From NCBI GenBank assembly GCA_016873675.1, contig VGWG01000009.1, positions 1-51,313 of the forward strand: 51,313 bases of DNA. Reading direction: 5' to 3'. The notes beneath the pieces were generated by a model, which saw only the letters and a list, made by a program, of their open reading frames with translations, ran no database searches and was not told where the DNA came from. Source of the stretch: Lentisphaerota bacterium. GTDB taxonomy: Bacteria > Verrucomicrobiota > Kiritimatiellia > RFP12 > JAAYNR01. Of this stretch, positions 16,334-25,122 are shown piece after piece (position 1 is the first letter of the stretch; each line of letters starts with the position of its first letter). The translations under genes and the position numbers were made by a program.

Positions 16334-17638
16334 ATGACAACGCTCAACCGATCCTCCCCCGAATCGCTGGCCGTCAGCGTCGGATTCGACCTGCTGGGTG
16401 AGCGGTTCGGGGACGATGTGGCGAAAGCAGTCAGTTCCGCCCTGAAGGCCAGCGCGCTGTTTCCGGGCGGCGGGGATGCGCTGGCGATCTTCCGGCACAC
16501 TCTTGCGGCGTCCATCCGCGACATCGAGGAGGAGGACGACGGCGGCCCGTTGTTTCAGCGGTTTTTGCGGGATGGACCCTATGAACGCGAGGGGCCGATT
16601 CCGCCGGAGTTGCGGGGCAAACGGCTCACGGCGGAGGAGTGTGCCGAGGCGATCACGTTTGTTTACTCGTTCATGGTGAACAGCTTCAAGGGCGCGGTCA
16701 CGGAATTGCTGGCGGCCGGGGCGTGTCAGCGGCTCATGCGGGACCCGCGCGTTGCCGGCAGATTGCCCGCAGGCGCGAGGTTGTACGTCGGCGACTCGGT
16801 GCTGGTTCGCCGGGCATCCGGCAGGGGTGGACTGAAGGGCGCGGACTTGCATATCCTCGCCAAGACCAATCAATGCGTGACCGTTGTCGGCGTAGTCGAG
16901 GTGAAATCCGGCCGCAAGTCGGCACAGGCGCTCACCGGACAACTCGACAAACACATCCGCCGGGCCAGGTTTGGGTTGATCGTGGGCAGTGATGAGTATC
17001 CGGCCGGGGAGGTCCGCCTGGGTGCCGGAGACGACGGGAAGATTATGCGCATCACGGTCCTGCCCAGCGAATGGCCGTTACCGCGCACGCTGCGTTTCGA
17101 GGAGCGAGGGGAGATGAAGCGCGAACTGGTGCTGGACCCGCCCGTCCCGCCGCGCAGTGAGGACGAGTTCATTCCGAAGGGCAACGGCGACTGGCATATC
17201 GTGCTGCGTTGGTCCCGCGAAGCGATTGCCGCGGCCGCCTACGAGATGACGTTCTGGTACATGGAGAAAGTGGGCGAGGCGATCTACACGCAGAAGGCCG
17301 GTGAACCGGATCCGAAGCCCAAGGACTGGGCAGAGATGACACCCGCCGAGGCGGGGCGCAATGCCATCAAGATGATGCTCTACTACGCCATCCGGCCGGA
17401 TGCGATTCTGGCGGAGAAGGCCAAGGAGCAGAACAAGCCGTTGCCTCGTCCGATCGCCCGGCGCCTGAGCCGCGCCATCGCTCTGTACAACACCTACGGC
17501 TTCGGCTACGCCCTTGGCATGAACTATCGGAATTCCCAAGGCCGGCGCGAGATGCTCTGGCCGCAGGACCTCGACGAGATTGCGCTCAACGGACAGACGG
17601 CGAACGGCTGCCGGATCGCAGGAACCGGGAGGAGATGA
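16334..17638 (+). CDS. Unknown protein with a candidate PD-(D/E)XK nuclease core
   Basis: 434 residues, family not recognised. A central block reads GLKGADLHILAKTNQCVTVV then GVVEVKSGRKS. D171 followed 18 residues later by E189-V-K191 on hydrophobic strands matches the spacing of PD-(D/E)XK nucleases. The N-terminal 150 residues are helical with acidic runs (IEEEDDGG); the C-terminal 150 contain aromatic helices (YEMTFWYMEKVGEAIY; MMLYYAIRPDAILAEKAKEQ). No membrane segments or signal peptide. It starts 63 nt after the GmrSD-like gene with a GGGGTGGGG site and closes the defence island, so a restriction or DNA-binding role is inferred only. Confidence 0.55.
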   Translation: MTTLNRSSPESLAVSVGFDLLGERFGDDVAKAVSSALKASALFPGGGDALAIFRHTLAASIRDIEEEDDGGPLFQRFLRDGPYEREGPIPPELRGKRLTAEECAEAITFVYSFMVNSFKGAVTELLAAGACQRLMRDPRVAGRLPAGARLYVGDSVLVRRASGRGGLKGADLHILAKTNQCVTVVGVVEVKSGRKSAQALTGQLDKHIRRARFGLIVGSDEYPAGEVRLGAGDDGKIMRITVLPSEWPLPRTLRFEERGEMKRELVLDPPVPPRSEDEFIPKGNGDWHIVLRWSREAIAAAAYEMTFWYMEKVGEAIYTQKAGEPDPKPKDWAEMTPAEAGRNAIKMMLYYAIRPDAILAEKAKEQNKPLPRPIARRLSRAIALYNTYGFGYALGMNYRNSQGRREMLWPQDLDEIALNGQTANGCRIAGTGRR

Positions 17639-17639
17639 C

Positions 17640-17900
17640 ATGAATAAGTTCTGTCAGAGTTGCGGTATGCCAATGAAGAAGGACCCCGAGGGCGGGGGGA
17701 CGAGTGCGGACGGGAGCAAGAGCCCGGACTATTGCAGTTACTGCTTCCGGAATGGCGCGTTCACCTCGCCGGAGATCCGGACTGCCGCCGACATGCAGCG
17801 GTTCTGTATCGGCAAGCTGAAAGAAATGGGCATGCCCGGTTTCATGGCATGGTTGTTCACGCGCAGCATCCCGCGTCTGAAGCGGTGGAGAACAACGTGA
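17640..17900 (+). CDS. Small zinc-ribbon protein
   Basis: 86 residues. It begins MNKFCQSCGMPMKKDPE, with a first C-x2-C-G knuckle, and the second is DYCSYCFRNGAF. This is the putative zinc ribbon family (Zn_ribbon_2), usually annotated only as zinc-ribbon domain protein. The last 25 residues (GMPGFMAWLFTRSIPRLKRW) are hydrophobic and basic. Its stop overlaps the GTG start of the next gene, so the two are coupled. The 3' end of this gene is the start of a block that is repeated in degenerate form at 19850. Confidence 0.75.
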   Translation: MNKFCQSCGMPMKKDPEGGGTSADGSKSPDYCSYCFRNGAFTSPEIRTAADMQRFCIGKLKEMGMPGFMAWLFTRSIPRLKRWRTT

Positions 17901-18250
17901 GAGAAGACGGATTCCAATGCCGGCAGTGCGGACATTGCTGCATTGATGTGAGCGGTGCGTTTTCCGCCTGCGCGACGGATGCCGACATCGAACGCTGGGA
18001 GGCTGCGGGACGGGATGACATTCTGGCGTGGGTCGACCGGATTGAGGTCGGCGACGCGTGCGTGTACGATCTCTGGATCGATCCGAAAACGGGCGACGAC
18101 GTGAGCCGATGCCCGTGGTTGCAGCCGGTCTCCGGAAGCGACCGCTATGTCTGCCGCATCCACGACATGAAGCCGGATCATTGCCAGGAATACCCCAAAT
18201 CCAGGCGACATGCCGACGAGACCGGCTGTCCGGGGTTTGAAACGCCATGA
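17897..18250 (+). CDS. YkgJ-family cysteine-cluster protein
   Basis: 117 residues starting at a GTG that overlaps the previous stop. The N-terminal FQCRQCGHCCIDVSG is the C-x2-C-x2-C-C cluster of the YkgJ/UPF0153 family, which binds a metal, probably zinc or an Fe-S cluster. Further Cys residues are at CVYD, CPWL, CRIHDMKPDHCQEYP and CPGF, as expected for the family. Function in the family is unknown. Its stop overlaps the ATG of the next gene. A frame-shifted and internally deleted copy lies at 19882-19995. Confidence 0.8.
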   Translation: MREDGFQCRQCGHCCIDVSGAFSACATDADIERWEAAGRDDILAWVDRIEVGDACVYDLWIDPKTGDDVSRCPWLQPVSGSDRYVCRIHDMKPDHCQEYPKSRRHADETGCPGFETP

Positions 18251-18900
18251 AGAATCTGCTGTCCAAACTGACCGGGGAGCAAGCCCTTGACGTGTTGCAG
18301 CGCTTGGCTGCCCGGCAGGGGGACGTTGCCGATGCGATTCTGGTCGAGGCGAAGCGCGTTCTGGCCGCCGTGGATGTCGAGGAGATCGCGGATGAGGTGT
18401 TTAATCAGTTGGACGGGATCGCCGTCGAAGACTGCTGGGATAGGGCCGGGCGGCATCGGGACGGGTACACCACTCCGGAGGATGCTGCCGTACAGTTGAT
18501 AGAAGAAGAGCTTCAACCGTTTGTCGCCCAGATCGAGCGTTATCATTCGATGGGGATGGCGAAGCAGGAGCGGGATTATTGCATGGGTGTCATTCTCGGA
18601 AGCTACCGCTATGAAAAGGAGTCGAAGTCAGAGTTCAAGGAGTGCATGGCGTCGCGATGCTCTCCGATGAGGTCGTTGATTCGTAAGCATAATCGTTTCT
18701 TACTCCTGAGAGCGGTGTCGCGCGGAATACCGCTTGCCACCGCAATCCAAAATGGCTGGCGCGACGTCCCGAAGCCCTTCGTCCGGGCGGCAGCGTCTGG
18801 AGTGCGGTGGCAAGCGGTATTCCGCGCGACACCGCTTTTCCCGGCTTCGCAACGAATGCAGACCCCTCGCAACGGCGTCGAGAGCCAGCATATGCAATAG
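18247..18900 (+). CDS. Unknown helical protein with an aberrant, repeat-derived C-terminus
   Basis: 217 codons. Residues 1-126 look like a genuine gene product: helical, with LTGEQALDVLQRLAARQGD, EDAAVQLIEEELQPFVAQIERY and ERDYCMGVILGSYRYEKES. Family not recognised. Homology to the decayed copy at 20003-20140 ends exactly at the EKES codons, and the following 90 residues are translated from the 34-bp-arm palindrome and surrounding sequence. The natural protein therefore probably ended near residue 126-130 and the present C-terminus results from insertion of the palindromic element. It is coupled to the YkgJ-like gene by an ATGA overlap. Confidence 0.5.
   Translation: MKNLLSKLTGEQALDVLQRLAARQGDVADAILVEAKRVLAAVDVEEIADEVFNQLDGIAVEDCWDRAGRHRDGYTTPEDAAVQLIEEELQPFVAQIERYHSMGMAKQERDYCMGVILGSYRYEKESKSEFKECMASRCSPMRSLIRKHNRFLLLRAVSRGIPLATAIQNGWRDVPKPFVRAAASGVRWQAVFRATPLFPASQRMQTPRNGVESQHMQ
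18711..18836. repeat. Large palindromic element, perfect 34-nt inverted arms with 58-nt loop
   Basis: The arm at 18711-18744 is the exact reverse complement of the arm at 18803-18836 (arm starts AGCGGTGTCGCG). The 58-nt loop contains a smaller hairpin (CGAA-GCCC-TTCG around 18770-18781). There is no ORF for a transposase in it. It resembles REP/MITE-like intergenic palindromes and here lies within the 3' part of a reading frame. I saw no second copy in the window, so dispersed-repeat status is unproven. Confidence 0.85.
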
Positions 18901-18975
18901 TGCCTGAATATTAGATGCGTTTGCCCCGGCATGATCAGGGAGCCGTCTACGAGTCGGATCGGCGAGGGTTGGGGG

Positions 18976-18998
18976 GATTACGATTACGATTACGATTA
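18976..18998. repeat. GATTAC tandem repeat (3.8 units)
   Basis: Three full GATTAC units plus GATTA, preceded by a G run, in the otherwise featureless 204-nt gap between the palindrome-bearing gene and the toxin-antitoxin pair. Confidence 0.85.
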
Positions 18999-19025
18999 AG
19001 TAACCCTCATCAGAACTGCCATGCG

Positions 19026-19049
19026 CCCATAATGATGATCACTTATGGG
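19026..19049. promoter_or_regulatory. Candidate operator of the Phd/PIN pair
   Basis: CCCATAA at 19026 and TTATGGG at 19043 form an inverted repeat with a 10-nt spacer. It abuts a TTGATA (19050-19055) that, with TACTCT 16 nt downstream, could be the -35/-10 pair. The position fits autorepression by the Phd-type antitoxin. Inferred; the promoter match is weak. Confidence 0.45.
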
Positions 19050-19104
19050 TTGATATGTGTGCCGGATTTGGTACTCTATTGATGCCATAAGAGGAGGAAT
19101 CCAG

Positions 19105-19395
19105 ATGAAATTCATGACTGCCAGAGAGTTTCGCGTGAACACAGGGGCGATGCGCCGTGACTTGGACCGTGACGAAGAAGTCGTGCTCACGGCCAGCGGG
19201 CGCCCCTTCGCAATCGTGTCCGCCGTGCATCCCGAATGTTTTGACAAAGAGTTGCGGGCGATCCGCGGGGCGCGGGCAAAGGTGGCCCTGGAACGGCTTC
19301 GCGAGCGCGCGGCTCTGGCCGGAACAGCAGACATGTCCATGGCGGAGATTGATGCGATTATAGCGGACACCCGCCGCGCCAAGGTTAAGGCATGA
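19105..19395 (+). CDS. Phd/YefM-type antitoxin
   Basis: 96 residues. The N-terminal MKFMTAREFRVNTGAMRRDL and EVVLTASGRPFAIVSAV are the Phd/YefM DNA-binding fold (a-R-x-x-x-x-x-l, then V-v-l-T-r-x-G-k-p-x-a-v-l). The C-terminal half (ALERLRERAALAGTADMSMAEIDAIIADTRRA) is the flexible helical toxin-binding arm; the M-S-x-x-E-I-D-A-x-I-x-x-x-R-x-x pattern is common in antitoxins that pair with PIN toxins. It has a strong AGGAGG site and its stop overlaps the toxin ATG. Confidence 0.85.
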   Translation: MKFMTAREFRVNTGAMRRDLDRDEEVVLTASGRPFAIVSAVHPECFDKELRAIRGARAKVALERLRERAALAGTADMSMAEIDAIIADTRRAKVKA

Positions 19396-19811
19396 AGGTC
19401 GTGCTCGACACCAACGTGCTTGTTTCCGGAATGATGACGACGGGAGGAACCTGCGCCCTCATTCTGGATCTGCTGAGTGAGAGCCGACTCGTCGCGGCAC
19501 TTGACAGCAGACTGATGGCCGAGTACCGGCGCGTATGTGCGGAACCACGGTTGCATCTTAATGCCGAGGCCGTCCGGGATTTTCTGCATTTTTTGAACGA
19601 TTGCGCCGAGGCGGTCACCGCAATGCCTCTGGACGTTATCCTGCCCGACCCGGATGATCTCCCCTTCCTGGAAGTGGCGACGGAGGCGCAGGCGGTTCTG
19701 GTCACGGGGAACAAAAAACACTTTCCACAAAAGGCTGTGGGTGCGGTCCGGGTTGTCAGCCCCCGAGAATTCATGGACATGCTGCGTGTGCAGCCACGGT
19801 GTCAAAGGTAA
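19392..19811 (+). CDS. PIN-domain toxin (PIN_3 family)
   Basis: 139 residues. MKVVLDTNVLVSGMM carries the first PIN aspartate (D6) and N8; the later acidic cluster is LPDPDDLPFLEVA followed by VLVTGNKKHFPQ, the characteristic ending of the putative toxin-antitoxin system toxin, PIN family. These toxins are Mg-dependent RNases. All expected acidic residues are present, so it is probably active. The ATG overlaps the antitoxin stop by 4 nt, so the pair is one operon. It lies between the intact and decayed copies of the YkgJ-like region. Confidence 0.87.
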   Translation: MKVVLDTNVLVSGMMTTGGTCALILDLLSESRLVAALDSRLMAEYRRVCAEPRLHLNAEAVRDFLHFLNDCAEAVTAMPLDVILPDPDDLPFLEVATEAQAVLVTGNKKHFPQKAVGAVRVVSPREFMDMLRVQPRCQR

Positions 19812-19849
19812 ACGGGGGAGCGAATGCCGATGGCAGCAGAAGCCCGGAC

Positions 19850-20140
19850 GGTTGTTTACGTGAAGCATCCCGCAGTTGAAACGGTGGAGAGAGACGTGAG
19901 AGAAGACGGCTTTCAGTGCCGGATCATTGCCGGGAATACCCCAAATCCAGGCAGCACGCCGATGAGACCGGCTGTCCGGGGTTTGAAACGACATGAAGAA
20001 CTAGCCGTACATTGATAGAAGAGGCGCTTCAGCCGTTTGTCGCCCAGATCGAGCGTTATCATTCGATGGGGCTGGCGAAGCAGGAGCGGGATTATTGCAT
20101 GGGGGTCATTCTCGGAAGCTACCGCTATGAAAAGGAGTCG
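19850..20140 (+). pseudogene. Decayed second copy of the zinc-ribbon end, YkgJ-like and helical-protein genes
   Basis: Three blocks match the intact genes at high identity: the piece equivalent to 17852-17923, the piece equivalent to 18172-18257, and 20003-20140 equivalent to 18486-18624. The first junction falls exactly at a GCCGG present at both ends of the missing 253 nt in the intact copy (17919 and 18172), as expected for a deletion between short direct repeats. The second removes about 230 nt. Both break the frames, so neither gene can be made. Similarity stops at the GGAGTCG codons, the same point where the intact gene runs into foreign sequence. The copy ends about 70 nt before panB. 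Confidence 0.8.
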
Positions 20141-20207
20141 CGCCCCCACTCCTGTCCGCATAAACTGCCTCTTTTGTTACCCGGCGGTTCATGGTATTAT
20201 GGCGCCC

Positions 20208-21035
20208 ATGAAAACGTGGACCACGAAGAAGATCCGCGAAGCGAAGGGGGCTGGCACCCGGCTGGCGTGCCTCACCGCCTACGATTTCACGACGGCGCGC
20301 ATCATGGACGGCGCGGGCATCCCGCTGATCCTCGTCGGTGACTCGCTCGGCATGACCATGCTGGGCCATGCCAACACGCTGCCGGTGACCCTCGACGACA
20401 TGATCCACCACACGGCGGCCGTTGCGCGCGGCGTGGCGCATGCGCTGGTCGTCGCCGACATGCCGTTTATGACCTATCAGGTTTCTGACGAGCAGGCGCT
20501 GACCAATGCGGGGCGGTTGTTGCAGGAGGGCGGCGCCGACGCTGTCAAGATCGAGGGGGGAGGCAGCCGGGTCTCCCGTATCGCCCGCCTGACCGAGTGC
20601 GGCATCCCCGTTTTGGCGCACATCGGCTTGACGCCCCAGTCGGTCAACCAGGTGGGCGGCTTCCGACTTCAGGGCAAGAGCGCCGATGACGGCCGTCGCC
20701 TGCTCGACGATGCGGTGGCCCTGGCCGAGGCGGGCGCATTCGCGATCGTGCTGGAGTGCATTCCCGCGCCGCTCGCCCGGGTCATTACCGAAGCAGTTCC
20801 GGTCCCCACCATCGGCATCGGGGCCGGGCCCTTCTGCGACGGACAGATTCTGGTTTATCACGACATGCTCGGCCTGAATGAGGCGTTTCAGCCGACCTTT
20901 GTCAAGCGCTATGCGACGCTGGCCGACACCATGCGGCAGGCTTTCTCGGCCTATGCGGAGGAGGTCGCGTCCGGCGTGTTTCCATCCGCTGCGCAGAGTT
21001 TCGGGACGCCAACAGACAAGGGACCGGCGACATGA
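20208..21035 (+). CDS. panB: 3-methyl-2-oxobutanoate hydroxymethyltransferase
   Basis: Transfers a hydroxymethyl group from 5,10-methylene-tetrahydrofolate to 2-oxoisovalerate to make ketopantoate, the first step of pantothenate synthesis. Family blocks in order: [32 protein letters not shown] (D near the Mg site), [20 protein letters not shown] (catalytic Glu region), [31 protein letters not shown]. Length of 275 residues is normal. An in-frame ATG 9 nt upstream is an alternative start; neither has a strong ribosome site. It overlaps leuS by 4 nt. panD is 28 kb away in the same window, not linked. Confidence 0.93.
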   Translation: MKTWTTKKIREAKGAGTRLACLTAYDFTTARIMDGAGIPLILVGDSLGMTMLGHANTLPVTLDDMIHHTAAVARGVAHALVVADMPFMTYQVSDEQALTNAGRLLQEGGADAVKIEGGGSRVSRIARLTECGIPVLAHIGLTPQSVNQVGGFRLQGKSADDGRRLLDDAVALAEAGAFAIVLECIPAPLARVITEAVPVPTIGIGAGPFCDGQILVYHDMLGLNEAFQPTFVKRYATLADTMRQAFSAYAEEVASGVFPSAAQSFGTPTDKGPAT

Positions 21036-23599
21036 GCGAGAGTCATTACGATTTTGCGGCGATTGAAGCGAAGTGGCAGGCGTATTGGGAGCAGCACAAG
21101 ACCTTCAAGACGGAGGATTTTGTCCCCGGAAAGCCCAAGTATTATGTGCTCGACATGTTTCCGTATCCCAGCGGCGCGGGGCTGCATGTTGGCCATCCCG
21201 AAGGCTATACCGCGACCGACATTCTCTGCCGCTACAAGCGGATGCGCGGATTCAACGTGTTGCATCCCATGGGCTGGGACGCCTTTGGACTCCCCGCCGA
21301 ACAATATGCGGTTGAGACCGGAACCCATCCGGCGATTACCACCGAACGGAACATCACGCATTTCCGCAAGCAGATCAAGGCGCTGGGCTTCAGTTACGAC
21401 TGGGATCGCGAGGTCAACACCACCGATCCGGGCTATTACAAGTGGACGCAGTGGATCTTCGAGCAATTGCATAAGAAGGGGCTGGCCTACAGGGCCGAAG
21501 TCGCGGTCAACTGGTGTCCGGCGCTGGGCACGGTTTTGGCCAACGAAGAGGTGATTGATGGCCGCAGCGAGCGGGGCAACCACCCGGTGGTGCGGCGTCC
21601 GATGTGCCAGTGGATGCTGCGCATCACCGATTACGCCGAGCGGCTCCTCAACGACCTGGAGACCCTCGACTGGTCCGAGGGGATCAAGGAGATGCAGCGC
21701 AACTGGATCGGCAAGTCGGTCGGCGCGGAGGTGGATTTCATCATCGCCGGATCGGACCTGCGGGTGACGGTCTACACGACCCGCCCCGACACCCTCTTCG
21801 GCGCGACCTATCTGGTGCTGGCCCCGGAGCATCCGGGCGTGGCGGCGGTCACCGCCGCGGCGCAGCGCGCGGCGGTGCAGGCCTATCAGGAGGCGGCGTC
21901 GCGCAAGAGCGATCTCGACCGGACCGAGCTGAACCCCGGCAAGACCGGCGTCTTCACTGGCGGCTACGCCATCAATCCGGTCACCGGCGAGAAGCTGCCG
22001 GTCTGGGTCGCCGACTACGTGCTGATCAGCTACGGCACCGGCGCGATCATGGCCGTGCCGGCGCACGACACCCGCGATTTCGAGTTCGCGCAGACCTTCA
22101 ACCTCCCCGTCCGCTGCATCATCGCGCCGGACGCGGCGGCGGCGGCCGCGGCCGGCGCGGATGTGGCGGCCGTGCTCGACGGCCGCGCCTGCTGGACCGG
22201 CAACGGCCGGATGATCCATTCCGCCAACGACCAGGGGCTCGACATCAACGGCCTGGAGGTGGCCGACTCCAAACGCCGCACCACCGACTGGCTGGCCGCG
22301 CGGGGCATCGGCCGCGAGGCCGTGAAGTACAAGCTGCGCGACTGGCTCTTCAGCCGCCAGCGCTACTGGGGCGAGCCGTTCCCGGTGATCCACATGGACG
22401 ACGGCTCCATCCGTCTGGTGGACGAGGCCGACCTGCCGCTGACCCTCCCCGAACTCGCCGACTTCAAGCCGACAGGCACAGGCGAACCGCCGCTGTCCAA
22501 AGCCGGCGATTGGCTGGCGTACAGCGATCCCAAGACCGGCCAGCGCGGCCGCCGCGAGACCAACACCATGCCGCAATGGGCGGGGTCGTGCTGGTACTAC
22601 CTCCGCTACATTGACCCGCGCAATCCGGATGCTCTGGTTGATCCCGCCAAGGAGAAGTACTGGATGCCGGTGGACCTCTACGTCGGCGGCGCCGAGCATG
22701 CGGTGTTGCACCTGCTGTACGCCCGCTTCTGGCACAAGGTCCTCTTCGACCTCGGCTACGTGTCGACCTCCGAGCCCTTCCAGCGGCTGGTCAACCAGGG
22801 GATGATCCTGGGGCTCTCCTACAAGGATCAGCGCGGCGCGCTGGTCGCCATGGATCACGTGAGCCACACGCCCGAGGGCCCGGTGCACGCGGAGACGGGC
22901 GAGAAGCTCGTCGAATTCGCCGCCAAGATGTCCAAATCGCTGAAGAACGTGGTCAACCCCGATGACGTGATCGGCGAATACGGCGCCGACAGCATGCGGC
23001 TCTACGAGATGTTCATGGGTCCGCTCGAGGCGGTGAAGCCGTGGAACACGCAGGGCGTCGAGGGCGTCTACCGCTTTCTCAAGCGCTCGCATCGGATGAT
23101 CACCGCGCAGCCGCTCACCGACGCGCCGATGGATCGGGAACACCTGCGGATGCTGCACGCGACGATCAAGAAGGTGACCGGCGATCTTGAAACGCTGGGT
23201 TTCAACACGGCCATCAGCCAGTTGATGATCTGCCTCAACGCCTTCTCGGGGGAGCGCAAGCCGCTGCCGCGGGCCGCCGCCGAGGCCTTCGTGCTGCTGC
23301 TCTCGCCGTTTGCGCCGCACCTCGGCGAAGAGCTCTGGGAATCGCTGGGACACACGCAGAGCCTGGCGTACGAGCCGTGGCCGACCGTCGACGAAACGGT
23401 TCTCACCGTCACCGAAGTTGAGGTGCTGGCGCAGGTGCAAGGCAAGCCCAAGGCCCGCATCCTGATGCCCGCCGACGCCGACGAGGCGACCCAGAAGGCA
23501 CTCGCCCTCGGGCATCCCGACGTCATCACCGCCCTCGCCGGACGCCCCGTGCGCAAGGTGATTTGCGTGCCGGGACGGCTGGTCAACATCGTGGGATGA
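21032..23599 (+). CDS. leuS: Leucyl-tRNA synthetase
   Basis: 855-residue class Ia aminoacyl-tRNA synthetase. The HIGH-type motif is [12 protein letters not shown] (about 52-63); the editing (CP1) domain begins near 220 with [20 protein letters not shown] and includes [19 protein letters not shown]. The zinc/insert region and [13 protein letters not shown] follow; [16 protein letters not shown] (about 632-647) is the KMSKS loop. The anticodon-binding and C-terminal LeuRS domains are complete. It starts inside the panB stop (ATGA), so the two genes are cotranscribed. Confidence 0.97.
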   Translation: MSESHYDFAAIEAKWQAYWEQHKTFKTEDFVPGKPKYYVLDMFPYPSGAGLHVGHPEGYTATDILCRYKRMRGFNVLHPMGWDAFGLPAEQYAVETGTHPAITTERNITHFRKQIKALGFSYDWDREVNTTDPGYYKWTQWIFEQLHKKGLAYRAEVAVNWCPALGTVLANEEVIDGRSERGNHPVVRRPMCQWMLRITDYAERLLNDLETLDWSEGIKEMQRNWIGKSVGAEVDFIIAGSDLRVTVYTTRPDTLFGATYLVLAPEHPGVAAVTAAAQRAAVQAYQEAASRKSDLDRTELNPGKTGVFTGGYAINPVTGEKLPVWVADYVLISYGTGAIMAVPAHDTRDFEFAQTFNLPVRCIIAPDAAAAAAAGADVAAVLDGRACWTGNGRMIHSANDQGLDINGLEVADSKRRTTDWLAARGIGREAVKYKLRDWLFSRQRYWGEPFPVIHMDDGSIRLVDEADLPLTLPELADFKPTGTGEPPLSKAGDWLAYSDPKTGQRGRRETNTMPQWAGSCWYYLRYIDPRNPDALVDPAKEKYWMPVDLYVGGAEHAVLHLLYARFWHKVLFDLGYVSTSEPFQRLVNQGMILGLSYKDQRGALVAMDHVSHTPEGPVHAETGEKLVEFAAKMSKSLKNVVNPDDVIGEYGADSMRLYEMFMGPLEAVKPWNTQGVEGVYRFLKRSHRMITAQPLTDAPMDREHLRMLHATIKKVTGDLETLGFNTAISQLMICLNAFSGERKPLPRAAAEAFVLLLSPFAPHLGEELWESLGHTQSLAYEPWPTVDETVLTVTEVEVLAQVQGKPKARILMPADADEATQKALALGHPDVITALAGRPVRKVICVPGRLVNIVG

Positions 23600-23668
23600 G
23601 CTTCGATCAGGATCGGATCGCTGACCAGAGCCAGCAGAGGCCCAAGTGGCGCACGACGCTCATCGGTG

Positions 23669-25066
23669 TCAGGGGGGGCCTGCCGGCAGTTCCCGCCAGC
23701 GGGAGACGGTCAGGCTCTGTTCGCCCGTGCCACTGGAGAACCCCGTGACCCCCATCCAGGGCGCATAGGTGAACGAGAACCATTCGCAATTATGGATGTA
23801 TTGCGCCACTTCGATGCCCAGGATCGAGACCGCATTGTAAGGATCGGTCTGGTGGATGTGGCATTCGGCGAGCGTGTAGACGATCCCCTTGATGTTGACC
23901 GGACCGCCGTTGCCATCGGTGTGATCCTTGTCCGTGATGTCGATCTTGCCCGTGGCCGCGATTGCCGGCGTTGAGGCCCCGGCATACAGCTCCAGCGGGG
24001 CCTTGACGGTCACGCTCCCCTCCACCACCAGGCCCCCGTAGATCACGAGCAGCGCGTTGCAATCGGCGGTGAGCGCAACACTCCCCTTGACATAGAAGAT
24101 CGTGTTGCTGCTTCCCGTCGCGCCGATGGTCGTTCGGCTCACGATGCCCGTCTTCGTTCCGGTTGGCGCTGAATATGTCTTCCTCAGCCAGATCTTGTTG
24201 TTCGAGTTGGTGGGCAAGGGCGCCGGAAAACCATAGGGCGCCGGATTTGTGGCCGGATACTTGACGATGGTCGCCTTGGTTGAATTCGTCAGATAGGCCG
24301 TGAATGCCGCAGCCGTCGGAAAAAAGGTGCCGCTGGCGACGGCCGAGTTCGATGCCGCCGCGAAATCGAACACGGGAAACGGGATGGGCTCGGGCACGGG
24401 TTTGCCGTGATTCGGGGCGTAAAAGGGCGATCCGGGCGTGCCATCGAGCATTTCGCCGGTATACCTGGTCGGCCCGATCTCTTTGTTTTTATCATCGAGC
24501 CCGGTGGGCTGGGTCGCGAACAAGATCTGACCGCACGCCGTGCAATCCCCGCTGAGTGTGAGGCCGCGATGAATGGTGAGATCCTCGTTCGACCAGATAT
24601 CGCTGGTGATGGTTAGCCCGTAATTCTTTTTCATGTGGTTGTGAAAACCGACCTTTTGCCCGAACAGCGCGTAATCCAACGCCTTCGGGCGGGCAGTCGC
24701 GATGTGGACCTGAAGTTTGCGGTAGGTATAGCCGCCCCCAAACGGCTTCCGCCCCGTCGCGGTGACGATCATGCCGCTCGACAGGATGTCCGTGAACGCG
24801 ATGAAATACTCGGCGCTCGTCGAGGGAAGCGCGGTCCATCCATTGGTGGTGAACGTCGACCAATCGTCCACCGACTGCGCCATGAAGATGGCTCGGCTCA
24901 TGCCCGCCTCGGCGGCCTGAAAGGCCTCCGTGCTGGCGACCGTGCGCCGCGTCTGCCACGTCAGCGCCGAGAGGAAGCCCATCAGCGCGGTCGCCGTGCC
25001 GATCACGACCAACGCGACGATCATGTAGACAATCATTCCGAAGCCGCCGCATTGCTTTGTTTTCAA
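23669..25066 (-). CDS. PilX-like type IV pilus assembly protein
   Basis: 465 residues from a TTG start chosen because a GGAGG lies 5 nt upstream; longer alternatives lack a site. The N-terminus (CGGFGMIVYMIVALVVIGTATALMGF) is a prepilin-like helix without the usual F-T-L-E, then TRRTVASTEAFQAAEAGMSRAIF matches the A-x-x-A-A-E-A-G helix of PilX-type minor pilins. The large C-terminal part has beta-helix-like repeats (VKGSVALTADCNALLVIYGGLVVEGSVTVKAPLELYAG) resembling DUF7305/bactofilin-like domains. Third gene of a minor-pilin operon; it ends convergent with leuS, 69 nt apart. Likely surface or pseudopilus component; exact role unknown. Confidence 0.7.
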   Translation of the reverse strand: MKTKQCGGFGMIVYMIVALVVIGTATALMGFLSALTWQTRRTVASTEAFQAAEAGMSRAIFMAQSVDDWSTFTTNGWTALPSTSAEYFIAFTDILSSGMIVTATGRKPFGGGYTYRKLQVHIATARPKALDYALFGQKVGFHNHMKKNYGLTITSDIWSNEDLTIHRGLTLSGDCTACGQILFATQPTGLDDKNKEIGPTRYTGEMLDGTPGSPFYAPNHGKPVPEPIPFPVFDFAAASNSAVASGTFFPTAAAFTAYLTNSTKATIVKYPATNPAPYGFPAPLPTNSNNKIWLRKTYSAPTGTKTGIVSRTTIGATGSSNTIFYVKGSVALTADCNALLVIYGGLVVEGSVTVKAPLELYAGASTPAIAATGKIDITDKDHTDGNGGPVNIKGIVYTLAECHIHQTDPYNAVSILGIEVAQYIHNCEWFSFTYAPWMGVTGFSSGTGEQSLTVSRWRELPAGPP

Positions 25067-25122
25067 CGTTGCCTCCTGCCGGGGGTGTGCTGATTTGCCT
25101 GTTGGCATTCCGTTCCCTGTCA

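Noticed and set aside
9242-17638. Search for a classical HsdR helicase or a BREX/DISARM core (PglZ, BrxC, DrmA)
   Set aside because: No DEAD/helicase motor motifs or PglZ-like protein are present in the island; the only helicase, RecD2, is 24 kb away and is a housekeeping gene.
20174-20200. TTGTTA...TATTAT as a panB promoter
   Set aside because: Spacer is only 15 nt and the -10 would place the start of transcription at the start codon; too weak to list as a feature.
20012-20341. 109-codon frame starting in the decayed repeat and running into panB
   Set aside because: First 43 codons are the remnant of the helical gene; the rest is out of frame with panB, so it is not a real protein.
20951-23515. 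854-codon open frame on the minus strand across leuS
   Set aside because: Composition is the Arg/His/Gly/Leu-rich pattern of an antisense shadow in GC-rich DNA; the plus strand is an unmistakable leucyl-tRNA synthetase.
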